This document shows positions 55,337-64,000 of a stretch of DNA of 64,000 nt, in pieces; the first letter of the stretch is position 1; every line of letters begins with the position of its first letter. The DNA lies in contig DASUJH010000020.1 in assembly GCA_036279355.1 (NCBI GenBank), positions 62,001 through 126,000 on the forward strand, in the 5' to 3' direction. The notes beneath the pieces were generated by a model. The model did no database searches. It saw nothing but the letters and a program-made list of their open reading frames with translations, and was not told the DNA's origin. A program made the position numbers and the translations under genes. The DNA comes from Gemmatimonadales bacterium (lineage in GTDB: Bacteria; Gemmatimonadota; Gemmatimonadetes; Gemmatimonadales; GWC2-71-9).

Positions 55337-56374
55337 TCAGGCGGATAGCACGCTGCGATACTTCTCGTAGTCGTCGAGGATCCGGCCGGTCCCGCGCACG
55401 ACGCAGGTGAGCGGGTCTTCGTCGACGTGGATCGGCAGCCCCGTCTCCTGCGAGAGCAGGATGTCGAGCCCGCGGATCAGGGCGCCGCCCCCGGTCATCA
55501 CGATGCCGCGGTCGACGATGTCGCTGGCCAGCTCGGGCGGGGTGATCTCGAGCGCGCGCCGCACCGCGTCCACCACCTGCTGGATCGGCTCCTGCACCGC
55601 TTCGCGGATCTCGCTCGAGTGCACGCGGACTGTCTTCGGAATGCCGGAGACCAGATCGCGGCCCTTCACCTCCATCTCGCGCTCGTCGCCCACCGGCGCC
55701 GCCGACCCGATCTTGATCTTAATCGCCTCGGCGGTGGGCTCGCCCACCAGGAGGTTGTAGTTCTTTCGCATGAACTGCACGATGGCCTGATCCAATTCAT
55801 CACCGCCGGTGCGGATCGACGTGTCAGACACGATGCCGGAGAGCGCGATGACCGCGATCTCCGTCGTGCCGCCGCCGATGTCGATCACCATGTTGCCGGT
55901 GGGCGTCTCGACCGGCAGCCCGACCCCGATGGCGGCCGCCATCGGTTCGGCCACCATGAGGACCTGCTTGGCGCCGGCCGTCTGGGCCGAATCGCGCACG
56001 GCGCGCCGCTCGACCTCGGTGATCCCCGACGGCACGCAGATGATCACCTTCGGCTTTACGCGGAAGACGTGCTTGTCGATGATCGTCTTGAGGAAATACC
56101 GCAGCATCTTCTCGGTGACGTCGAAATCCGCGATGACGCCGTCCTTGAGCGGCCGCACCGCGAGGATGCCGTCGGGCGTGCGGCCGAGCATCCGCTTGGC
56201 CTCGAGCCCGATGCCCTTGATCTTGCCGGTGCTCTTCTCGATCGCAACGACGGAAGGCTCGTTCAGCACGATGCCCTCGCCCTTGACGTAGACGAGGGTG
56301 TTCGCCGTGCCCAGGTCCACCGCGATTTCATTCGCGGGAAGCCAGGAACCCAGGTTAAGCGACGGGAGCTTCAT
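55337..56374 (-). CDS. mreB: MreB actin-like cell-shape protein
   Basis: 345 aa. Actin-fold motifs: [16 protein letters not shown] (phosphate 1), [16 protein letters not shown] (phosphate 2), [20 protein letters not shown] (adenosine), and [16 protein letters not shown] short amphipathic N-terminus ([11 protein letters not shown]) may contact the membrane. ATG 56374; a GTG 18 bases upstream is in frame. First gene of mreBCD-mrdA-rodA. Confidence 0.97.
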   Translation of the reverse strand: MKLPSLNLGSWLPANEIAVDLGTANTLVYVKGEGIVLNEPSVVAIEKSTGKIKGIGLEAKRMLGRTPDGILAVRPLKDGVIADFDVTEKMLRYFLKTIIDKHVFRVKPKVIICVPSGITEVERRAVRDSAQTAGAKQVLMVAEPMAAAIGVGLPVETPTGNMVIDIGGGTTEIAVIALSGIVSDTSIRTGGDELDQAIVQFMRKNYNLLVGEPTAEAIKIKIGSAAPVGDEREMEVKGRDLVSGIPKTVRVHSSEIREAVQEPIQQVVDAVRRALEITPPELASDIVDRGIVMTGGGALIRGLDILLSQETGLPIHVDEDPLTCVVRGTGRILDDYEKYRSVLSA

Positions 56375-56431
56375 CGAATGGCCATGAGCCACATGGGCGG
56401 GAAGGTAAGTGGGAGGGCGAGGGAGACGGTA

Positions 56432-56471
56432 GTGGAAGGGAGCAAGGCAGGCTTACCGCCTCCCTTACCAC
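56432..56471. other. stem-loop between ald and mreB
   Basis: GTGGAAGGGAG (56432-56442) pairs with CTCCCTTACCAC (56460-56471), 11 bp with one bulged base. It lies 4 bases after the ald stop and about 57 bases before the mreB start. Without a T tract it may be a weak ald terminator or an mRNA boundary. Confidence 0.5.
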
Positions 56472-56475
56472 CCAG

Positions 56476-57588
56476 TCAGAGCACGCTCTCGACCTCCAGC
56501 AGCGGCAACTTGAACGCCTCAGCCACACCTGGATACACGACCTTTCCCTCGACCACATTGAGACCCTTGCGGAGCGCCGAGTCCGCGCGGCACGCGGCAC
56601 GCCAGCCATGGCGGGCGAGCTTGAGCGCGTAGGGCAACGTCGCGTTGGTGAGCGCCAGCGTCGACGTGCGCGGCACGCCGCCCGGCATGTTGGCCACGCC
56701 GTAGTGCAGGATCCCGTCCACGAAGTACGTCGGATTCTCGTGCGTCGTGGGATGGATGCTCTCGACGCAGCCGCCCTGGTCCACGGCGACATCGACGATC
56801 ACGGCGCCCGGCTGCATCAACTTGAGGTCGTCCCGCCGAACGAGATGCGGCGCCCGCGCCCCCGGCAGCAGCACGGCACCGATCACGAGATCCGCCCGCG
56901 CGGCCACATCGAGCACACTGTGGCGATTGGAGTACCAGGTGTCGCAGTTGGCGGGGAGCACGTCGTCGAGGTAGCGCAACCGGTCGAGCGACACGTCGAG
57001 GATCGTCACGTGGGCGCCGAGGCCAGCGGCCATCTTGGCCGCGTTGATGCCGACGGTGCCGCCGCCCAGGATCATTACCTCCGCCGGCGCCACGCCCGGC
57101 ACGCCGCCCAGGAGAATGCCGCGGCCGCCGTAAATCTTCTCGAGATACTTGGCGCCCGCCTGCACCGCCATGCGGCCGGCGACCTCGGACATCGGGGTGA
57201 GCAGCGGCAGCTCCCCCCGCGGGAGCTGCACCGTCTCGTACGCCACCGCGATCGCGCAGGACTGGATTACCGCGCGGGTGAGCCGTTCGTCGGCCGCGAA
57301 GTGGAAGTAGGTGTAGAGCACCTGGCCGGGCCGCATGCGCGGCCACTCCGGCTCGATCGGCTCCTTCACCTTCATGATGAGCTCGGCGCGGCCCCACACC
57401 TCGGCCGCATCCGGAGCGAGCTGCGCGCCGGCCGCCGCGTAGGCCTCGTCCACGAAGCCGCTCCCCACACCGGCGCCGCGCTCGACGACGACGGTATGGC
57501 CCGCGGCCACCAGCGCCTCCGTGCCGGCCGGCACGAGCGCGACCCGGTTCTCATTGGTCTTGATTTCCCTGGGGACTCCGATGAGCAT
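56476..57588 (-). CDS. ald: alanine dehydrogenase
   Basis: Reversible NAD-dependent deamination of alanine to pyruvate. 370 aa. [28 protein letters not shown] with the substrate Lys, [13 protein letters not shown] with the catalytic His, [51 protein letters not shown] (NAD Rossmann), [23 protein letters not shown]. Full length, all catalytic residues present. Confidence 0.96.
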   Translation of the reverse strand: MLIGVPREIKTNENRVALVPAGTEALVAAGHTVVVERGAGVGSGFVDEAYAAAGAQLAPDAAEVWGRAELIMKVKEPIEPEWPRMRPGQVLYTYFHFAADERLTRAVIQSCAIAVAYETVQLPRGELPLLTPMSEVAGRMAVQAGAKYLEKIYGGRGILLGGVPGVAPAEVMILGGGTVGINAAKMAAGLGAHVTILDVSLDRLRYLDDVLPANCDTWYSNRHSVLDVAARADLVIGAVLLPGARAPHLVRRDDLKLMQPGAVIVDVAVDQGGCVESIHPTTHENPTYFVDGILHYGVANMPGGVPRTSTLALTNATLPYALKLARHGWRAACRADSALRKGLNVVEGKVVYPGVAEAFKLPLLEVESVL

Positions 57589-57621
57589 GGCGCCTCGACG
57601 ACGTCTAGGGTGTCGGTGCGA

Positions 57622-58884
57622 TCACACGATTCCGTCCGGGCCGAGGCGCACGATGCTCTGGCGCTCGGGGGCAAAAAACTCGGCGGCCACTTCGGCTACG
57701 CTCGCCGGCGTCACCGCGTCGATTTCGGCCAGCATCTCGTCCAGCGGGCGATAGCGGTCGCCGTGAAGCGTGAACCCGGCAAGGCGGCCCATCCGGCTCG
57801 CCGGGCTCTCGAGGGAGAGCATGATCTGGCCCTTGAGCTGCTGCTTGCCGTCGGCGAGCTCGGCCGCCGGAAGGCCCTCACACGCCAGCCGGCCGAATTC
57901 GGCCCGGATTGCCTCGACGGCGCGCGCGGCCGTGGCGGGTTGGGTGCCGACGTATACGCCGAGCTGCCCCGCGCTCTGGTAGAACTGCTTGAACGCGAAG
58001 ACCGCGTAGGCGAGGCCCAGCTCCTCGCGCACGCGCTGGAAGAGACGGCTCGACATCCCCCCGCCGAAGGCGTTTACCAGGATGGCGAGGGCAAAGCGGC
58101 GCGGGTCGCGCAGGGGAAAGGTATCGGTGCCGAAGACGATGTGGCTCTGCGCCGTGTCGCGGACTTCCGCACGATCGGCGCCGCGCACCGCCGGGGCACC
58201 GGCCACCGCCGGGCGGGCCGGCTCGCGCGTGGCGCCCTCGAACCAGCCCTCGCGCTCGAGGACGGTGAGGAGCTGGTCATGATTCACGTTGCCGGCGGCC
58301 GCGATCACGCAATTGCCCGGATAGTAGCCGGCGCGGTGCAGCCGCCGGACGTCCTCCGCGTCGAGCGCGCCGACCGTTTCGGGGGTGCCGAGAATGGAGT
58401 AGCCGTACGGGTGGTCCGGCCAGAGCGTTTCGGCGTGCACCTCGAAGACGAGATCGTCCGGTGTATCGAGCACGCCGTTGATCTCTTCGAGGATGACGTT
58501 CCGCTCGGGCCCCAGGTCCTTCGGATCGAGCAGCGGCCGGCGGACGAGATCGGTGAGGATTTCGACCGCGAGCGGCAGATCCGCGTCGAGCACGTGGGCC
58601 TGGTAGCTCGTGTAGTCGCGGCCGGTATAGGCGTCGAGACCGCCGCCCCGCACCTCGAGTTCGAGCGCCAGCTGCTTGGCCGAGCGCCGCTCGGTGCCCT
58701 TGAAGACCATGTGCTCGAGCAGATGGGAGAGCCCCATCTGCCCGCGGGCCTCGTGCGCGCTCGCCGTGCGCACGTAGATCCCGAGCGCCGCCGACCGCAC
58801 CCCCGGCAGCGCCTCGGTGAGAACGACGAGCCCGTTGGGTGCCGTGGTGCGGCGCAGGCCCTCGTCCAGTTGAACCGTTTCCAT
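57622..58884 (-). CDS. M16 zinc metalloprotease
   Basis: 420 aa, mitochondrial-processing-peptidase-like. Inverted zinc motif HLLEH in MGLSHLLEHMVFKGTERRSAKQ, then the third ligand in NVILEEINGVLDTPDDLVFE, and the C-terminal half with GGGMSSRLFQRVREELGLAYAVFAF. No signal peptide. Ends nine bases before... the next gene in coordinate order, pnp, whose stop is at 58894; the pnp-M16 order behind rpsO is a common bacterial arrangement (as in ymxG/mlpA of Bacillus). Confidence 0.93.
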   Translation of the reverse strand: METVQLDEGLRRTTAPNGLVVLTEALPGVRSAALGIYVRTASAHEARGQMGLSHLLEHMVFKGTERRSAKQLALELEVRGGGLDAYTGRDYTSYQAHVLDADLPLAVEILTDLVRRPLLDPKDLGPERNVILEEINGVLDTPDDLVFEVHAETLWPDHPYGYSILGTPETVGALDAEDVRRLHRAGYYPGNCVIAAAGNVNHDQLLTVLEREGWFEGATREPARPAVAGAPAVRGADRAEVRDTAQSHIVFGTDTFPLRDPRRFALAILVNAFGGGMSSRLFQRVREELGLAYAVFAFKQFYQSAGQLGVYVGTQPATAARAVEAIRAEFGRLACEGLPAAELADGKQQLKGQIMLSLESPASRMGRLAGFTLHGDRYRPLDEMLAEIDAVTPASVAEVAAEFFAPERQSIVRLGPDGIV

Positions 58885-58893
58885 GCAGGCAGG

Positions 58894-60981
58894 CTACTCC
58901 CTCGGCAGCAACGCCTTCCGCGAGAGCTTCATCCGGCCGCGCTCGTCCACCTCGAGCAGCTTGACCTGGACCACGTCGCCCTTCTTCACCACGTCCTCGG
59001 TCTTCTCGGTGCGGCCGTGCTGCAGCTCGCTGATGTGCAGCAGGCCCTCCACGCCCGGGAGGATCTCAACGAACGCACCGAATGGTGTCGTGCTCTTGAC
59101 GGGCCCCTCGTAGATCCGCCCGACCTCGGGCTCGGTGACGATGGCCGCGACCATATCGCGCGCCTTCTGCCCGGCCTCGCCGCCCACCGCGGAGATGGTG
59201 ATGAGCCCGCTGTCGTCCACGCTGATCTTCGCACCGGTGGCGTCCTGGATGCCGCGGATCGTCTTGCCCTTGGGGCCGATCACGTCGCCGATCTTGTCCG
59301 GCTTGATCTGCATCGTGATGATGCGCGGGGCGTACGGCGAGAGCTCGGCCCGCGGGCGCGGCAGCGCCTTTTCCATTTCCTTCAGAATGTGCAGCCGGCC
59401 CTTCCGCGCCCGCTCCAGCGCCTCCTTCATGATCTCGAGCGTGAGGCCCGCGATCTTGATGTCCATCTGGATCGAGGTAATGCCGCGGGTAGTGCCCGCC
59501 ACCTTGAAGTCCATATCGCCCAGCGCGTCCTCGGAGCCGAGGATGTCGGTGAGGACGGCGACCTTGTCGCCCTCCTTCACCAGCCCCATGGCCACGCCGG
59601 CGCACGGCGCCTGCACCGGCACGCCCGCATCCATGAGCGCGAGGGACCCGGCGCACACCGTCGCCATCGACGAAGAGCCGTTCGATTCCAGGATTTCCGA
59701 GACGATGCGGAGGGTGTAAGGAAACTCCTCGTAGTGCGGCAGCAGCGGCTGGAGCGCCCGCTCCGCCAGCGCCCCGTGGCCGATCTCGCGGCGGCTCGTG
59801 CCGCGGATCATCTTCACCTCGCCGGTGGAGTACGGCGGGAAATTGTAGTGCAGCATGAACGACTTGGTCGTCTCGCCTGCCACGTCGATGCTGTCGATCC
59901 GCTGCTCGTCGTCCGCGGTCCCCAGCGTCGCCGAGGCGAGCGCCTGCGTCTCGCCCCGCTGGAACAGCGCGGAGCCGTGGGTGCGCGGCAGCACGCCCGC
60001 CTCGATCGCGATGGGCCGGATCGTGTCCAGGTCCCGCCCGTCCACCCGCTCACCCTTCTCGAGCACCTGCGCCCGCATCACCCGATACTCGATCTCGTCC
60101 AGTTCGGCGGCGATATCCCTGGCCTGCTCGGGGAATTCCTCGGCGAGCTTCTGCGCCACCTCATCGCGCAGCGCGCGGACGCCCGTGGCGCGCGCGGCCT
60201 TGTCCCGTGCGTTGATGGCGCGAGCCATGGGCGCTTCGGCCAGCGTACGCACCCGCGCGAGGAGCGCCGGATCAGGCTCCGGCTTGGTCCACGCGAGCTT
60301 GGTCACGGGGGCCGCGCCGATCACACGCTGCTCCAGCGCGATGAGGTCGCGGATGCCTCGCTGCGCCACCTTGAGCGCCTCGAGCATCTCGGCCTCGGAA
60401 ATCTCCAGCGCCCCGCCCTCGACCATGTAGATGGCGTCGGCCGACCCGCTCACCACGAGGTCGATGCTCGACGCTTCGAGCTGCTGAAAAGTGGGGTTGA
60501 GAATCCAGTTGCCGTCCACCCGCCCCACGCGCACGGCGGCGAGCGGTCCGTTCCAGGGTACGGTCGAGACGCTGAGCGCCACCGAGGCGGCCACGGCGCC
60601 GAGGATGTCGGCGTCGTTCGCCTGGTCGGCCGAGAGGACGGTCACGAAAACCTGGACCTCGTTCTTGAACCCTTCCGGAAAGAGCGGGCGGATGCCACGA
60701 TCGATGAGCCGGCTCGCCAGGATCTCCTTGTCGGAGGGGCGGCCCTCCCGCTTCAAGAACCCGCCGGGGATCTTGCCGGCGGCGTAGGTCTTTTCGCGGT
60801 ACTCAACGGTGAGGGGGAAGAACGGCAGGGTGGAGATGTTCGGGGAGACGGTCACGGCGGCGAGGACGACCGTTTCGCCGAACTGCACGAGCGCCGATCC
60901 GGCGGCCTGTTTGGCCAGGCGTCCCGTTTCGATCGTGAGGGGTCGGCCGGCGAATTCCTGGTTGATCCGATGTACGGTCAC
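58894..60981 (-). CDS. pnp: polyribonucleotide nucleotidyltransferase (PNPase)
   Basis: 3'-to-5' phosphorolytic RNase, 695 aa. Two RNase PH domains (FAGRPLTIETGRLAKQAAGSALV; KIPGGFLKREGRPSDKEIL; second with GSALFQRGETQALASATLG and GDMDFKVAGT, whose Asp residues bind metal), then KH (KIGDVIGPKGKTIRGIQDATG) and S1 (VGRIYEGPVKSTTPFGAFVE). GTG 60981 gives the normal N-terminus; GTG 61005 or TTG 61008 are alternatives. Preceded by a hairpin after rpsO. Confidence 0.96.
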   Translation of the reverse strand: MTVHRINQEFAGRPLTIETGRLAKQAAGSALVQFGETVVLAAVTVSPNISTLPFFPLTVEYREKTYAAGKIPGGFLKREGRPSDKEILASRLIDRGIRPLFPEGFKNEVQVFVTVLSADQANDADILGAVAASVALSVSTVPWNGPLAAVRVGRVDGNWILNPTFQQLEASSIDLVVSGSADAIYMVEGGALEISEAEMLEALKVAQRGIRDLIALEQRVIGAAPVTKLAWTKPEPDPALLARVRTLAEAPMARAINARDKAARATGVRALRDEVAQKLAEEFPEQARDIAAELDEIEYRVMRAQVLEKGERVDGRDLDTIRPIAIEAGVLPRTHGSALFQRGETQALASATLGTADDEQRIDSIDVAGETTKSFMLHYNFPPYSTGEVKMIRGTSRREIGHGALAERALQPLLPHYEEFPYTLRIVSEILESNGSSSMATVCAGSLALMDAGVPVQAPCAGVAMGLVKEGDKVAVLTDILGSEDALGDMDFKVAGTTRGITSIQMDIKIAGLTLEIMKEALERARKGRLHILKEMEKALPRPRAELSPYAPRIITMQIKPDKIGDVIGPKGKTIRGIQDATGAKISVDDSGLITISAVGGEAGQKARDMVAAIVTEPEVGRIYEGPVKSTTPFGAFVEILPGVEGLLHISELQHGRTEKTEDVVKKGDVVQVKLLEVDERGRMKLSRKALLPRE

Positions 60982-61014
60982 AATGGGTTCCGTTTCAGAG
61001 CACACCAATGCGGC

Positions 61015-61049
61015 GAGGGCGCCCCAACGTGCTCGATCGGGACGCCCTC
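61015..61049. other. rpsO-pnp intergenic hairpin
   Basis: GAGGGCG (61015-61021) and CGCCCTC (61043-61049) pair, with a further CCC/GGG inside after one mismatch. The position between rpsO and pnp is the same as the RNase III site/terminator region in E. coli, where PNPase autoregulates. No T tract. Confidence 0.55.
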
Positions 61050-61064
61050 GTGGACCCGCGTGGC

Positions 61065-61325
61065 TTAATGCCGGAGACCCAGTTCCTCGATGAGCGCGCG
61101 ATACGTGGCGAGATCGCTGCGCTTGAGGTACTGGAGGAGGCGGCGGCGTGTGCCGACCATCGAGAGCAGGCCGCGGCGCCCGTGGTGATCCTTGGGGTGC
61201 GAGCGGAAATGGTCGGTGAGCGAGTTGATCCGCTCGGTGAGCAGCGCCACCTGCACCCGAGCCGACCCCGTGTCGGTCTCGTGCTGGCGATACTTCGTGA
61301 CCACGCTCTGCTTGTCGAATGGCAT
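61065..61325 (-). CDS. rpsO: 30S ribosomal protein S15
   Basis: 86 aa: [40 protein letters not shown] and [15 protein letters not shown] read in order, the standard four-helix S15 that binds 16S rRNA h20-h22. ATG 61325. Confidence 0.97.
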   Translation of the reverse strand: MPFDKQSVVTKYRQHETDTGSARVQVALLTERINSLTDHFRSHPKDHHGRRGLLSMVGTRRRLLQYLKRSDLATYRALIEELGLRH

Positions 61326-61383
61326 GCTGCGGGTGTCCTCGGGCGACTTTCTCGTTTCAGGTCCGTTTCTCTGTCAGCACGAA

Positions 61384-61412
61384 AACATAACGGCGCCTCG
61401 ACCCAGCGTAAA
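61384..61412 (-). promoter_or_regulatory. rpsO-pnp promoter
   Basis: TTTACG (61412-61407), 17 bases, TATGTT (61389-61384) on the minus strand; expected start about 61377, leaving a 52-nt leader in which S15 could act on its own message as in other bacteria. Confidence 0.5.
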
Positions 61413-61441
61413 GGCCGCCGTGGACGAGACTTCCCAACCCC

Positions 61442-62815
61442 TCAAAGCAGGCCCAGGAGGCGCCGGATGTCGTTGGAGAAAGCGAGACCCATGAGGAGCA
61501 CCACCAGCACGAGTCCCACCGCGATGAGCCGCTCGCGGATGCGGAGCGGTACCGGCCGGCGCATCACCCCCTCCGCCACGAGCAGCAGGAACTGGCCGCC
61601 GTCGAGCACCGGCACGGGGAGAAGATTGAGCACCGCGAGATTGACGGAGATGAGCGCCATGAACGCGAGGAAGCTATCGAGGCCGAGCCGGGCCACCTCC
61701 CCCGCTTGCTGGGCGATGAGGATCGGGCCGCCGAGCGTGCTCGCGGCCACCCGGCGGGTGAGCAGGCCCTGCACCGTGCGCACGAGGAACGTGCTGGCGC
61801 TCACCGTCCGTTCGGTTCCGTCGCGGATGGCGCCGAGCGGGCCGAGCGACTGGGTCGAGTCGGCGACGCGAAACGCGATGCCGACCCGCCCTACGGTGCG
61901 GGGCTTTCCGTCGAGTCCCACGCCCGGCTCGCTCGACGAGGTCATGGGAATCGAGACGGTGCGGCCGTTCCGGTCGACCGTGAGCGTCACCGGCCGCGCC
62001 GGGCTGGTATCGAGGATCGCGAACACGTCGTAGATCTGCGCGGCGGAATGACCGTTGATCGCGATGATCGAATCGCCCGGGCGCACCCCGGCTGCGCCCG
62101 CGGGCCGCCCGCTCACCACCGAATCTACGACCGCCGGCCGGTAGGGGAGGAGCGCGCTGGCTGCGCGGATGCGGGCCCCGACCGCGGTGGGGCCGATGGG
62201 TAGCGTCACCACCCGCCCGTCGGCGAGCGCGATGCGCACGGTCGACGCATCAGTGCCCTGGATTTTCTCGACCACGTCCTCCCACGTGTGCACCGAGTCA
62301 CCGCTCACCGCGACGATCCGATCGCCGGGCTCCAGTTGAGCGAGCGGTGCCGCCTGGTCCGTGGCAAGCTCGGGCACGATGTATCCCACGCGCGTCGTGG
62401 GAAGGACCGGGCGCCCGTACGCGGCGGCGACGGCTGTATAGAGCACCCAGGCGAAGACCATGTTCATCGCGACGCCCGCCAGGATGACGACCATGCGCTT
62501 CCACACCGGCTTCGCCTCGAACACGCGGTCCGGCGGCACCGGGGCGAGGCCCGCCCCGCCCTCCAGCATGGCGCTCGCCGCATCCTCCTCCCGGCTCGCC
62601 ATCTTCACGTAGCCCCCAAGCGGCAGCCAGGAGATGGAGTATTCGGTTTCGCCGCGCCGAAAGGTGAGCGCCCGGATGGGCGCGCCGAGCCCGAGGGAGA
62701 AGCGGTGCACGTAGATCCCGGCCCACTTGGCGGCCACGAAGTGCCCCGCCTCGTGCACGAACACCAGCACGCCCAACACGACGGCCAGGGCGAGAATACT
62801 GATGACGACGTTCAC
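61442..62815 (-). CDS. rseP: RseP-type site-2 intramembrane zinc protease
   Basis: 457 aa. HEAGH in VLVFVHEAGHFVAAKWAGI inside the first helix, LPLGGYVKM, NMVFAWVLY, two PDZ domains (LEPGDRIVAVSGDSV; GVRPGDSIIAINGHSA), and the LDG motif NLLPVPVLDGGQFLLLV. Cuts anti-sigma factors and remnant signal peptides within the membrane. GTG 62815 overlaps dxr as GTGA; this pairing is very common. Confidence 0.95.
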   Translation of the reverse strand: MNVVISILALAVVLGVLVFVHEAGHFVAAKWAGIYVHRFSLGLGAPIRALTFRRGETEYSISWLPLGGYVKMASREEDAASAMLEGGAGLAPVPPDRVFEAKPVWKRMVVILAGVAMNMVFAWVLYTAVAAAYGRPVLPTTRVGYIVPELATDQAAPLAQLEPGDRIVAVSGDSVHTWEDVVEKIQGTDASTVRIALADGRVVTLPIGPTAVGARIRAASALLPYRPAVVDSVVSGRPAGAAGVRPGDSIIAINGHSAAQIYDVFAILDTSPARPVTLTVDRNGRTVSIPMTSSSEPGVGLDGKPRTVGRVGIAFRVADSTQSLGPLGAIRDGTERTVSASTFLVRTVQGLLTRRVAASTLGGPILIAQQAGEVARLGLDSFLAFMALISVNLAVLNLLPVPVLDGGQFLLLVAEGVMRRPVPLRIRERLIAVGLVLVVLLMGLAFSNDIRRLLGLL

Positions 62816-63981
62816 GTCTTCCTCACGAGTTGGCGGGCCCGCGCCCTTGCCCACCGATCGGCGCTCCGCAGCGCATCAAGGTCGGCCGCCGGCGCCGGCG
62901 CATGTGCGCCGAGCACGGCCTCGATTACGTCGCTGATCCGGCCGAACGGCAGGCAGCCGTCGAGGAAGCCGGCCACCGCCACCTCGTTGGCGGCGTTGAA
63001 TACCGCCGGCGCCGTGCCCCCCGCGCGCCCCGCCGCGACGCCGCAATGGAAGGCGCGGAACACGTCGCTGCGCACGGGCTCGAAGGTGAGCGGACCGGCT
63101 GCCACCGGATCGAATCGCCGTACGCCCCCGTCGGGCAGCCGCGCCGGATGCGTGAGGGCGTACAGGATCGGCAGCTCCATCGAGGGAAACGCGAGCTGCG
63201 CGATGATGCTGCCGTCGCAAAACTCGGCGAAGGCGTGCACGATGCTCTGCGGGTGTATCACGACGTCCAGCGCGTCGTACCCGAGCCCGAAAAGATGGTG
63301 GGCCTCGATCACCTCGAGCGCCTTGTTGGCGAGCGTGGCACTGTCCACCGTGATCTTCCGCCCCATGCGCCAGGTCGGGTGGTTGAGCGCCTCGGGCACC
63401 GTGGCGCGCGCCACGCGCTCGGGCGCCCAGTCGCGGAACGGTCCGCCGGAGCCGGTGAGAATGAGCCGGGCGACACCCCGATCCGAGCCGGCGATGCACT
63501 GGAGCACCGCGCTGTGCTCCGAGTCGATCGGCACCAGCTCACCGCCGCCCTGGCGGGCCGCCGCGGTCACGAGATCGCCCGCCATGACGAGCGTCTCCTT
63601 GTTGGCGAGCGCGACCCGCTTGCCGGCGCGGAGCGCCGCGAGCGTGGCGTCGAGCCCCGTCACGCCCACCACGGCGTTCACCACCACATCGACTTCGGGA
63701 TGCAATGCGGCATCGACCAGCACCGACGGCCCCGACGGGAGCCGCGCGTGGCCTTGCCGCTGCGCGAGACCCGCGAAGGCCGGTCGCCACTCCTCCAGCT
63801 GCGCCTCGAGTGCCTCCGCGTTCCGTCCGCCGGTGAGCGCCACCACGCGGAAGTGCGCGCGCTGCCGGCTGAGCACGGCGAGCGCGCTCCGCCCGATCGA
63901 GCCGGTGGACCCGAGCACCGCGACGCCGCGCACGCCGCGCACGCCGTTCGTGGAAACGCCCTCGTCCATTCCGCCGCCCAT
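62812..63981 (-). CDS. dxr: 1-deoxy-D-xylulose 5-phosphate reductoisomerase
   Basis: First committed step of the MEP isoprenoid route. 389 aa: NADPH loop VAVLGSTGSIGRSALAVL, VNAVVGVTGLDATLAALRAGKRVALANKETLV, PIDSEHSAVLQCI with metal/substrate residues, LILTGSGGPF, HPTWRMGRKITVDSATLANKALEVIEAHHLF (read in parts), IHPQSIVHAF. ATG 63981 or ATG 63969 (MDEG). Confidence 0.95.
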   Translation of the reverse strand: MGGGMDEGVSTNGVRGVRGVAVLGSTGSIGRSALAVLSRQRAHFRVVALTGGRNAEALEAQLEEWRPAFAGLAQRQGHARLPSGPSVLVDAALHPEVDVVVNAVVGVTGLDATLAALRAGKRVALANKETLVMAGDLVTAAARQGGGELVPIDSEHSAVLQCIAGSDRGVARLILTGSGGPFRDWAPERVARATVPEALNHPTWRMGRKITVDSATLANKALEVIEAHHLFGLGYDALDVVIHPQSIVHAFAEFCDGSIIAQLAFPSMELPILYALTHPARLPDGGVRRFDPVAAGPLTFEPVRSDVFRAFHCGVAAGRAGGTAPAVFNAANEVAVAGFLDGCLPFGRISDVIEAVLGAHAPAPAADLDALRSADRWARARARQLVRKT

Positions 63982-64000
63982 CAGCCCACCCCGAACGCGC
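63981..64000 (-). CDS. C-terminal end of the gene upstream of dxr (partial)
   Basis: On the minus strand a frame ending AFGVG and TGA (63983-63981) overlaps the dxr ATG as ATGA, the same coupling seen across the window. Phosphatidate cytidylyltransferase (cdsA) usually stands here, but five residues cannot prove it. Confidence 0.3.

Noticed and set aside
56608-61068. A 4.4-kb open frame on the plus strand opposite ald, the M16 protease and pnp
   Set aside because: High GC removes stop codons from antisense frames; the frame is Arg/His/Asp/Gly-rich with no domain, and the minus strand carries three certain genes there.

Overview
This is a high-GC, gene-dense bacterial chromosome fragment with about 60 protein genes, one tmRNA and no mobile element, CRISPR array or tRNA that I can see. 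Genes sit in long co-directional runs, and about 22 junctions are 1-4 base stop/start overlaps (ATGA, GTGA, TGATG). The content is mostly core metabolism of a free-living Gram-negative-type organism (mreBCD-mrdA-rodA, RseP, SsrA). The mix of gene families and order suggests Gemmatimonadota or a close relative. That is an inference from gene content, not from a marker tree.

Layout. (1) 1-5632: mtkB(partial)-mtkA-mcl-sga on the minus strand, with a divergent glycerate 2-kinase. Together they form much of a serine-cycle/malyl-CoA glyoxylate module, and a 29-bp dyad sits between the two arms. (2) 5633-19550, minus: trpD, then (with lexA on the opposite strand filling the gap) trpC, trpF, trpB, a HEAT-repeat protein, an HD-GYP-type protein, trpA, a membrane GAF/MCP-like protein, folK, panB, panC, panD, yqeK and a LytR_C protein. 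The HEAT and HD-GYP proteins share a similar N-terminal domain. (3) 19684-33537, plus: a 12-gene run, truA-htrA-purB-purC-psd-pssA-purS-purQ-zinc ribbon-purL-purF-ppdK. (4) 33574-38027: a small WYL-like gene, purE-purK-DUF2911, a class V aminotransferase, and ssrA with its terminator. (5) 38028-42765: diguanylate cyclase-larB-dusB (minus), divergent ptsN-like-msrA (plus), and a hypothetical gene. (6) 42770-64000, minus: guaA, lysA, proS, hisS, folC, accD, rodA, mrdA, mreD, mreC, mreB, ald, an M16 protease, pnp, rpsO, rseP, dxr (listed in coordinate order, opposite to transcription).

How the parts connect. MtkAB makes malyl-CoA and Mcl splits it to acetyl-CoA and glyoxylate. Sga converts glyoxylate plus serine to glycine and hydroxypyruvate, and glycerate kinase returns 2-phosphoglycerate. 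PpdK at 30.9-33.5 kb interconverts pyruvate and PEP. Hydroxypyruvate reductase, PEP carboxylase, malate dehydrogenase and C1-entry enzymes are not in the window. The purine genes cover PurF, PurSQL, PurE, PurK, PurC and PurB, plus GuaA. Regulatory DNA that can be read directly includes a lexA promoter carrying two TTC-N8-TTC direct repeats of the alphaproteobacterial GTTC-N7-GTTC form, and three promoters (truA, ptsN-like, dusB) placed so close to the start codon that the mRNAs should be leaderless or nearly so.
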